In this document: in pieces, positions 58,374-64,000 of the stretch
Layout of the letters: each line of letters opens with the position of its first letter
Numbering within the stretch: position 1 is the stretch's first letter
Notes under the pieces: generated by a model
The model's input: the letters and a program-made list of their open reading frames with translations, nothing else
Told to the model about the DNA's origin: nothing
Database searches by the model: none
NCBI GenBank assembly: GCA_035249905.1
Contig: DATFFT010000003.1
Location: forward strand, 1-64,000
Source of the DNA: JAOUEA01 sp035249905
GTDB lineage: Bacteria > Actinomycetota > UBA4738 > HRBIN12
Direction of reading: 5' to 3'
DNA: 64,000 nucleotides
Translations under genes and position numbers: made by a program

Positions 58374-59320
58374 GGTCCGGGGGCCTGCCGCACCCCTGCC
58401 GGCAAGGAGAACCGGACCCGCTCCTCGGTCAGGGAGACCTCCTCGACGGTCGCGAACCCGCGCTCCGCGAGCCACCCGAGCATCCGGTGCACGAGCCACT
58501 CCGGGGCCGAGGCTCCCGAAGTCAGCCCGACCGTCCCGGCCCGCGCCAGCCACGCGTCGTCGACGTCGCTCTGGTCGTCGACGAGGTACGCGGGGGTGCC
58601 GAGCTCGCGAGAGAGCTCGGCGAGGCGATTCGAGTTCGACGAGTTCGACGACCCGATCACGAGCACGACGTCGGCGCGCGGTGCGATCGCTCGCACGGCA
58701 TCCTGGCGGTTCTGCGTCGCATAGCAGATGTCGTCGCGGGGAGGGCCCTGGATCGACGGGAACCGCTCCTCGAGGATGCGCACGATCTCGTTCGTCTCGT
58801 CGACCGAGAGGGTCGTCTGGGTGAGATAGGAGAGGTTCTGCGGATCGGGCACCTGGACCGTGCGTGCCTGATCGGGGGACTGCACCAGGATCGTGCGGTC
58901 GGGCGCCTGACCGCTCGTCCCCTCGACCTCCTCGTGGCCCTCGTGGCCGATCAACACGATCGTCCGGCCACGGTCGGCGAACCGCCGGGCCTCGACATGC
59001 ACCTTCGTCACCAGCGGGCACGTGGCGTCGATCACGTCGAGGTTCCTCGTGCCGGCATTCTCGTAGACCCAGGGGGCCACGCCGTGGGCGGAGAGCACCA
59101 CCACCGCACCCTCAGGCACCTCGGTCTCCTGGTCGACGAAGATCGCCCCTTTCGACTCGAGGTCGCGCACGACGTGCAGGTTGTGGACGATCTGTTTGCG
59201 CACGTAGACGGGTGACCCGTGCTTGGCGAGGGCTCGCTCGACGGCATCGACGGCGCGCTCGACTCCCGCGCAGTAGCCGCGGGGAGCGGCGAGCAGCACC
59301 GTGCCGGCGGTTCGAGCCAT
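58370..59320 (-). CDS. ispH: 4-hydroxy-3-methylbut-2-enyl diphosphate reductase
   Basis: A 316-residue [4Fe-4S] enzyme, last step of the MEP isoprenoid pathway. Cluster ligands C17 (RGYCAGV), C101 (DATCPLV) and C199 (DICYATQNRQ) are present, with H45, H79, H126, the EGHEEVEGT loop and the SSNSSNSNRL substrate loop. It starts leaderless and converges on the RAM protein gene, sharing 4 bases. Confidence 0.96.
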   Translation of the reverse strand: MARTAGTVLLAAPRGYCAGVERAVDAVERALAKHGSPVYVRKQIVHNLHVVRDLESKGAIFVDQETEVPEGAVVVLSAHGVAPWVYENAGTRNLDVIDATCPLVTKVHVEARRFADRGRTIVLIGHEGHEEVEGTSGQAPDRTILVQSPDQARTVQVPDPQNLSYLTQTTLSVDETNEIVRILEERFPSIQGPPRDDICYATQNRQDAVRAIAPRADVVLVIGSSNSSNSNRLAELSRELGTPAYLVDDQSDVDDAWLARAGTVGLTSGASAPEWLVHRMLGWLAERGFATVEEVSLTEERVRFSLPAGVRQAPGP

Positions 59321-59326
59321 GCGGAC

Positions 59327-59332
59327 ATGGTA
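59327..59332 (-). promoter_or_regulatory. -10-like hexamer of ispH, leaderless
   Basis: Minus-strand TACCAT lies 6 bases before the ATG at 59320. Confidence 0.5.
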
Positions 59333-59683
59333 GGCGCAGGAAGTCCTGACCCGCGGTCACCTTCGCCTTGCCGCGTGTCCGACCCCACTCGTAGGGTGAT
59401 CGGGCACGACGCGGATGGTTCCCGTCCGCTCCTCCCCGGCGCACGTTGCGCTCACCACCTTCCCAGGGTCGGTTCGCGCTGCCTGCATGCGTCCGGGGGC
59501 GGGGTCGGGGACATCGCGTGGCGCGATAGGTCACACACAGAATGAGATGTCGACCACGGGAGGTGATGTCCACACCCACGACCTACCGCGGGGCGATCGG
59601 CGTCGCCGGTGAAGAGCTCACCGCACAGCCGAACGACCTGAGCGCAGCCGCCAGCTTCGTTCACCGCGGGGGTGATCCGATCT
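59333..59683 (+). promoter_or_regulatory. Long non-coding leader of the lysozyme-like gene, candidate structured RNA
   Basis: No convincing gene occupies this 351-base gap. The part from about 59520 to the start codon contains inverted repeats: ATAGGTC / GACCTA about 55 bases apart, a perfect CGGTGA-AGAGC-TCACCG hairpin, and AACGA / TCGTT around a 20-base stretch. In actinobacteria, genes for wall hydrolases of this type often carry a cyclic di-AMP (ydaO) riboswitch. The core ydaO sequence CCGACAGCUAAC is not clearly present, so this is a candidate regulatory RNA, not an identified one. Confidence 0.35.
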
Positions 59684-60127
59684 ATGACGCATCGAAACAC
59701 GAAGCGTGGCCGCTTCCCGGCCACGTTGGTTCTGACCTCGGTCCTGTTGGCCGCACCCGCCGCATCACTCGCCGGGGCGGCCCACGCCCGCGAGATCGGC
59801 GTCTCCCCCGATGTCTGCAGGATCGACTGGCGCAAAGGCTCGTGGCACGTGAGACAGCTCGTCCGATGCGCCGCGAACCGATGGAACGTTCCAGGTGGAG
59901 CGAGGATGGCGCTGTACATCGCGGACCGCGAATCGAACTTCGAGCCGCGCGCCTACAACAGCTACAGCGGAGCGAGCGGTGTCTTCCAGCACCTGAGCCG
60001 CTACTGGGGCGGACGGGCCGACGCCTTCGGCTTCGACGGATGGTCGGCGTTCAACGCCCGCGCCAACATCATGGTGACCATGCGCATGGTCCACCGCATC
60101 GGAAGCTGGAGCCCGTGGGGCCACTGA
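59684..60127 (+). CDS. Secreted lysozyme-like (SLT/Rpf-type) wall hydrolase
   Basis: A 147-residue exported protein. The signal peptide (basic start, hydrophobic to AHA) covers residues 1-35. The rest is a small lysozyme-fold domain: VRQLVRCAANRW, ALYIADRESNFEPRAYNSYSGASGVFQHLSRYW, MVTMRMVHRIGSWSPWG. The Glu in DRESNFEP is the catalytic acid, and SGVFQ matches the sGlfQ strand of lytic transglycosylases. ATG at 59684 is preferred; GTG at 59672 is possible. Acts on peptidoglycan outside the membrane. Confidence 0.85.
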   Translation: MTHRNTKRGRFPATLVLTSVLLAAPAASLAGAAHAREIGVSPDVCRIDWRKGSWHVRQLVRCAANRWNVPGGARMALYIADRESNFEPRAYNSYSGASGVFQHLSRYWGGRADAFGFDGWSAFNARANIMVTMRMVHRIGSWSPWGH

Positions 60128-60140
60128 GTCCCGCGCCGCT

Positions 60141-60473
60141 CTAGGCGCCGACCGGACCGCCCGGGCGAGGCAGCCCGAGCACGAGGCCGCGCACCTCGTC
60201 GATCGAGGTGGCCACCGCGGTGGCTCCGGGCGTGTCCCGGTCCGTCACGATCCGCATCGAGGGGAGCCGCTCCCGGGCGGCGCTGACCAGTCGTCCCTGC
60301 TCCCCGAACGCCACGAGCACGTGTGGGCGCTCCTCGTCGATCTGAGCGAGAGCCGAATGCAGGTCCGTCGCGCCCGGGGCGAGCTCCCACTCGGCCGAGA
60401 CGGTTGCGGCCTTCAGCATGGTGAGACCATCGCGATCGGCGGCCACACAGAGCACGATCAATGCCCGGCACAC
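60141..60473 (-). CDS. Hypothetical protein downstream of corA
   Basis: A 110-residue protein with no family I recognise. It begins with a hydrophobic strand (CRALIVLCVAADRDG), has a central acidic helix (TDLHSALAQIDEERPHVLVAFG) and further strand-helix units (ERLPSMRIVTDRDTPGATAVATSIDEV), like a small alternating alpha/beta domain. GTG at 60473, 2 bases after the corA stop, is preferred over the ATG at 60485 for ribosome-binding-site distance. Probably cotranscribed with corA. Confidence 0.6.
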   Translation of the reverse strand: MCRALIVLCVAADRDGLTMLKAATVSAEWELAPGATDLHSALAQIDEERPHVLVAFGEQGRLVSAARERLPSMRIVTDRDTPGATAVATSIDEVRGLVLGLPRPGGPVGA

Positions 60474-60475
60474 GG

Positions 60476-61444
60476 CTAGAGCCATCCTCGCCGCTTGAAG
60501 CCCACGTAGAGCCCGAACGCCGAGGCCGCCATGATGCCGAGCGACAACGGGTACCCCCACTGCCAGCGGAGCTCGGGCATGCCCCTGAAGTTCATCCCGT
60601 AGATCCCGGCGATCAGCGTGGGGACGAGCACGATCCCCGCCCAAGCGGTCATCCGCTTCATCGCCTCGTTCAATCGGTTGGACGACTGGGCGACCAGCAC
60701 CTCGAGCAGCGACGTCACCAGTTCGCGGACGTTGTCGGCGAGCTCCACGACGCGGATCGCGTGGTCCATGACGTCGCGGTAGTAGGGGGCGATGTGCGGT
60801 GAGGTGAAGCGCGGGTCCTCGTGCAGCACGTCGAGGACCTGGCGGATCGGCACGGCCGAACGCCTGAGCTCCGCGGTGGTCCGCTTCAGCCGGAAGAGGC
60901 GTTCCTGGAGGTCGGAGGCGCCGTCGCCGTCAGGCTCGAAGACGATCTCCTCGAGGGCATCCGCCTCCTCTTCGGTCGCATCGATCACCGAGAGGAAGCC
61001 GTCGACGATCTCATCGATCAGCGTGTAGAGGCCGAACCCCACCCCCCGGAGGTCGGTCCGTCGGGTCCAGCGAGCCTGCACGTCCTCCATCGGAAAGGCG
61101 GGCGGCCAGCGCATCGTCACCAAGAAACCGTCGCCCGCGATCACGTGGACCTCGTGCTGGGTGATCGTGGTGGGAACCGCACCGTCGATCGTCACGGGCC
61201 GGGCCACCAGGAACACGTAGTCGTCGAAGACCTCGATCTTCGTCCGTTGACGGCCGTGGATCGCGTCCTCGAGCGTGATGGGGTGCAGGTGCAGGGCGCG
61301 CTGCAGCTCCTCGAGGTCGGCGGGGGCGGGATCGAGGACGTCGAGCCAGAGGAACGTGTCCGTGCCGCCTTCGAACTCCTCCAGGGCGAGATCGAACGGG
61401 TCGCCGTTGGCTCGCCCGGGACCGTAGATGAGGCCGGAGATCAC
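60476..61444 (-). CDS. corA: CorA-family magnesium/divalent cation channel
   Basis: A 322-residue protein: cytoplasmic funnel (1-255) and two C-terminal transmembrane helices. The pore signature GMNFRGMPEL is at residues 283-292, with helix 1 just before it and helix 2 ending in KRRGWL. It should form a pentameric Mg2+ channel. GTG start, leaderless (TAGGCT 7 bases upstream). A second cation system, the MgtE-like unit, lies 3 kb away. Confidence 0.93.
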   Translation of the reverse strand: MISGLIYGPGRANGDPFDLALEEFEGGTDTFLWLDVLDPAPADLEELQRALHLHPITLEDAIHGRQRTKIEVFDDYVFLVARPVTIDGAVPTTITQHEVHVIAGDGFLVTMRWPPAFPMEDVQARWTRRTDLRGVGFGLYTLIDEIVDGFLSVIDATEEEADALEEIVFEPDGDGASDLQERLFRLKRTTAELRRSAVPIRQVLDVLHEDPRFTSPHIAPYYRDVMDHAIRVVELADNVRELVTSLLEVLVAQSSNRLNEAMKRMTAWAGIVLVPTLIAGIYGMNFRGMPELRWQWGYPLSLGIMAASAFGLYVGFKRRGWL

Positions 61445-61451
61445 GGCCCGC

Positions 61452-61478
61452 AGCCTACCCCGCCCGCGTGGCTACACT
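61452..61478. promoter_or_regulatory. Divergent leaderless promoters, corA and GNAT gene
   Basis: Minus strand: TAGGCT (61452-61457), 7 bases before the corA GTG at 61444. Plus strand: TACACT (61473-61478), 7 bases before the GTG at 61486, which argues against the earlier GTG at 61468. Confidence 0.5.
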
Positions 61479-61485
61479 CGCCTCG

Positions 61486-62325
61486 GTGTCAGGGTGCTCA
61501 CGCGTGCCGGCCGAGCAAGTCGTCCCGGATCATGTCCTGCGATTCTGGCCTGCCCTCGACCGGCTGTTCGCTCGCGTCCTGCCCACTCGATGGGGTGCCG
61601 TCGTCACCGACGGACGGTTCCCCGCCGTCTGGGACGCGAACTACGCTCGGATCGACGCGCCGACGAACGACCTGACGCTCTCGGAGGTCGAGGCGTCACT
61701 GCTTCCGGAGCTCCGTTCGGCACGAGCCCCGGTGGAGCATCTGGTCTCGTTCCGCCCGGACGTGACCGCACCGCTGTTCCGGGATCTCGAGGCACGGCGG
61801 CACCGGATCACCTGGGACCTCGCGATGGACCTCGAGGCAGATCCACCCCTCGGCGATGACCGGCCGGCCGAGGACCTCTCGCCCGGTCCTGAGCTCTGGA
61901 GCGCGGTGGCCGCATCACTCCGGCTGTTCGGCGTCGACGGGCACGAGGCGCGGCGGCAGCTCGCGAGGATCGAGCGCGAGGTGCTCACGGTCGCAGGCAA
62001 GCGATGGTTCGGCGTGCGAGACGTCGACGGCTCGATCGTGTCGCTCGGTGCCCTGCTCCTCCTCGGAGACGTCGGCTACATCGACAACGTGGCCACGTTC
62101 GAACACGCGCGCGGCCGTGGTCACGCGAGCGCCGTCACGTCACGCGCGATCCGGGCAGCGAAGGAAGCCGGAGCCGCGCACGTCTGCCTGCTCGCCGATC
62201 CCGACGAGACCGGTGTGATCGCGATGTACGAACGCCTGGGGTTCCGCGGCGTCGGCCGGCTCGTCGCCTCGAGGGGCCCTGTTCCAGGTCGGGATCACGG
62301 TGCCGAGGGAGGCAGCCCGAGGTAA
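61486..62325 (+). CDS. GNAT-family acetyltransferase
   Basis: A 279-residue protein. The C-terminal half is a GNAT domain: IVSLGALLLLGDVGYIDNVATFEHARGRGHASAVTSRAI contains the acetyl-CoA loop (R-G-R-G-H-A), followed by AAHVCLLADPDETGVIAMYERLGFRGVGR. The N-terminal 130 residues are a degenerate partner region, as in several actinobacterial two-domain GNATs. Acceptor unknown. The 3' end overlaps mutT1 by 31 bases, tail to tail. Confidence 0.85.
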   Translation: MSGCSRVPAEQVVPDHVLRFWPALDRLFARVLPTRWGAVVTDGRFPAVWDANYARIDAPTNDLTLSEVEASLLPELRSARAPVEHLVSFRPDVTAPLFRDLEARRHRITWDLAMDLEADPPLGDDRPAEDLSPGPELWSAVAASLRLFGVDGHEARRQLARIEREVLTVAGKRWFGVRDVDGSIVSLGALLLLGDVGYIDNVATFEHARGRGHASAVTSRAIRAAKEAGAAHVCLLADPDETGVIAMYERLGFRGVGRLVASRGPVPGRDHGAEGGSPR

Positions 62326-63158
62326 CGCGCCGAGGTGAACAGCCCTCCGTCGCGCTCGAGCATCCAGGTGGAGCCCTTCTTCCAGATGGGGGGGTCGAGC
62401 ATGTCGACGCCGTGTTCTGCGAGTGCCCGTACGACGGCTGGGACGACGTCGCCGTGGCTGCACATCACGACGGCGCCGCCGCGGGAGCGGACCAACGACA
62501 GCGCGTCGGCGGTCGGCGTCCCCTCGGCCAGGGCATCGTGCTCCTCCAGCGGCACCGAGCGAGCGATCGCGAGCGGCCGCACCGTCTGCACGCACCTGAC
62601 ATAAGGACTCGAGAGCACGAGGTCGACCGGCAGCTGGCGGAACACCATGACGAGCCCCTCCGCCTGCGCACGCCCCTTCCTCGTGACCGGCCTCAGCACA
62701 TCGTCCTCGGACCATGCCTCCCGATCGCCCGCCTTGGCGTGACGAACGAGGTACACCGGCCGATCGAACGAGCGGGCGTCGGCCAGAACGTTCTTGTCGT
62801 GTCCGTAGGTGAGCAGCGCCGCCGCGCTGTCCGCATCGAGCCAGCGGAGATCGTCGACCTCGTCGTTCGGTGCGAAGGCCCCGCCCACCGGGTACATCAG
62901 CCAGTAGCGAACGGTCTTGGGGCGTCCTCGACGATCGGCGTACCGGACCGAGACGACCTCGGGCCCCCGTTCACAGACGAACCCGGTCTCCTCACGCACC
63001 TCCCGCTCGGCGCTGACCTCGTCGGACTCGCCGTCCTCGGCCTTTCCCTTGGGGAACGTCCAGTCGTCGTAGCGCGCCCGATGGACCAGCGCGAACTCCG
63101 GGCCGTGACGGCCGGCACGGCGAACGACCCCGCCCGCCGCTCGGACCTCGGTCTTCAC
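62295..63158 (-). CDS. mutT1: MutT1-type Nudix hydrolase with histidine phosphatase domain
   Basis: A 287-residue two-domain protein. Residues 1-130: Nudix domain with box GKAEDGESDEVSAEREVREETG (38-59). Residues 135-287: histidine phosphatase with YLVRHAKAGD and later SHGDVVP. This is the layout of mycobacterial MutT1, which removes 8-oxo-(d)GTP and diadenosine polyphosphates. GTG at 63158 overlaps the stop of the CHAD gene (GTGA). Confidence 0.92.
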   Translation of the reverse strand: MKTEVRAAGGVVRRAGRHGPEFALVHRARYDDWTFPKGKAEDGESDEVSAEREVREETGFVCERGPEVVSVRYADRRGRPKTVRYWLMYPVGGAFAPNDEVDDLRWLDADSAAALLTYGHDKNVLADARSFDRPVYLVRHAKAGDREAWSEDDVLRPVTRKGRAQAEGLVMVFRQLPVDLVLSSPYVRCVQTVRPLAIARSVPLEEHDALAEGTPTADALSLVRSRGGAVVMCSHGDVVPAVVRALAEHGVDMLDPPIWKKGSTWMLERDGGLFTSARYLGLPPSAP

Positions 63159-64000
63159 TCCCAGAACCTCAGGCCTCGTCGCTGCAGGTCGGCCCAGGCG
63201 GCGGGCCAAGCCCGTCGTGCATCCTCGCGAGCCCCCGCATCGAACCCGGCGAGCCTGCCCGAGGTGAAGGCCACGCGGGGCGTGACACCCCCCGCTTGCT
63301 CCCGGAGCCAGGCGATCGCCATCACCGCATCCTGATGGGTCCCGAGCACCTGCTGCAACGCCTCCGCCCGGCGGGCGAATCGCCGGGCGGGCCTCCCGAA
63401 GACGGGCGTGAGAGCCTCCGCCGCGTACCGAACCCGTTTGGACCTGATCCGTGCCTCGTGCAGCTCGGCGTCGGTCGAATGCGGGCCCAGGCCCTCGCAC
63501 ACGGCCGCCAGCCGGTTCCAAGGTTCCTGCATGACCGCACCCATCACCTCGACGGCCGGGGCGCCGGCGACCTCGCGGAGCACGCGCGGCGCGGCCGCGG
63601 CATCGACCAGCGCGTCGAGCAACTCGACGTACCGAGACGCACGCATCGCGGACAGGAGCTCGACCCTGACCGCGTCGCGGCGGACCCGAAGCCGATCGAG
63701 CACGGTGGCCACGTTCGCCGCATCGTCGTCGGGGAGCAGCAACGCGGACTTCCTGAGCCGCTCACCCAGCACGTCGAGATCGCGCACCGGCCCGAGCTCG
63801 CCCCCGAGCCATCCGAGCTCGGACCGCAGCGCGTCGTGCCAGCCTCGGACGAGGAGCGACCGGAACGTCCGCAGATCGGATCGGAGCCGACGCGTCGCAA
63901 CCCGGACCTGGTGCACTCCCTCGGGGTCGGTGCCGACGCGGACGTCGGCGTCGTGGGTGATCAGGCGGATCGTCGAGGTCGCGAGGGTAGCCCGCACCAC
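63155..64000 (-). CDS. CHAD-domain protein (N-terminus outside window)
   Basis: 281 residues are visible; the gene continues past position 64000. The helical CHAD pattern is clear: DPEGVHQVRVATRRLRSDLRTF with conserved His and Arg, LGPVRDLDVLGERL, ELHEARIRSKRVRYAAEAL and LGTHQDAVMAIAWL. CHAD domains bind polyphosphate and often follow a CYTH domain. Coupling to mutT1, a nucleotide and polyphosphate-type hydrolase, is consistent with phosphate-polymer metabolism. Confidence 0.88.
   Translation of the reverse strand: MVRATLATSTIRLITHDADVRVGTDPEGVHQVRVATRRLRSDLRTFRSLLVRGWHDALRSELGWLGGELGPVRDLDVLGERLRKSALLLPDDDAANVATVLDRLRVRRDAVRVELLSAMRASRYVELLDALVDAAAAPRVLREVAGAPAVEVMGAVMQEPWNRLAAVCEGLGPHSTDAELHEARIRSKRVRYAAEALTPVFGRPARRFARRAEALQQVLGTHQDAVMAIAWLREQAGGVTPRVAFTSGRLAGFDAGAREDARRAWPAAWADLQRRGLRFWE

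Noticed and set aside
59540..59683. Short ORF or ydaO riboswitch before the lysozyme-like gene
   Set aside because: The short frame has GGAGG only 2 bases from its ATG and no family; the ydaO core sequence is not present clearly enough to name the element.
1..64000. tRNA, rRNA, CRISPR, IS or prophage content
   Set aside because: No cloverleaf-type GTTCGA arms outside coding frames, no spaced direct repeats, no transposase, integrase or phage genes were found by eye.

Overview
The window is a high-GC (roughly 70%), gene-dense stretch of bacterial chromosome. Its content points to an actinomycetote: an FrhB-type flavoprotein of the coenzyme F420 family, a mycobacterial-type MutT1 (Nudix plus histidine phosphatase), a GH15-type trehalase beside otsA and otsB, a CGNR zinc-finger regulator, many GTG starts, 4-base ATGA/GTGA overlaps, and about twenty genes with a TAnnnT hexamer 5-8 bases before the start codon (leaderless transcription). 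No rRNA, tRNA, CRISPR array, insertion sequence or prophage was seen. The exact class cannot be fixed; an early-branching actinobacterial lineage is an inference.

Layout. 1-2975 is a chained minus-strand operon of membrane and lipid-type genes (eight-helix protein, CPBP, PNPOx-like protein, SRPBCC protein, start of a PAP2-like phosphatase). 3087-8312 holds a methyltransferase, an RlmJ-like protein, an NTF2-like protein, a PIG-L deacetylase with leucyl aminopeptidase, a decayed MerR-like fragment and a cupin. 8320-11700 is a thiamine unit: TPP riboswitch, thiamine pyrophosphokinase, ThiB and a fused ThiP, with no ATPase gene. 12235-17364 is histidine degradation (hutI opposed to hutU, an S51 peptidase and hutH). 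17517-19740 is a convergent REC-EAL / REC-GGDEF pair for cyclic di-GMP. 19910-23283 is transsulfuration (cbs, a DUF429-type gene, metB).

23324-34341 is mixed metabolism and signalling: a secreted sugar dehydrogenase, a CoA-binding and Nudix operon divergent from an M20 deacylase, ErpA, the FrhB-like protein, a GAF/PAS histidine kinase, a large secreted hydrolase, a seven-iron ferredoxin, and a small hydrolase. 34135-45475 is a polyamine/GABA locus: PotABCD uptake, two aldehyde dehydrogenases, a PucR regulator and, divergently, GabT, with an inverted repeat over the PucR start region. 45545-49803 makes and cleaves trehalose. 49835-53514 holds a large MMPL transporter carrying a roughly 230-residue coiled coil, a DksA/TraR zinc protein and a HesB-like protein without cysteines.

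53658-58373 carries a CGNR regulator overlapping a DNA glycosylase, then a three-gene unit of MgtE-like permease, duplicated PhoU/TrkA-C protein and tandem Lrp-type sensor domains. 58370-64000 has ispH, a secreted lysozyme-like protein behind a long structured leader, corA, a GNAT protein, mutT1 and a CHAD protein cut by the window edge. The observations most worth follow-up are the leaderless start signature, the mirror-image promoter/start pair at 25739-25758, the coiled-coil MMPL protein, the permease/PhoU-TrkA-C/Lrp triad, and the PucR operator.
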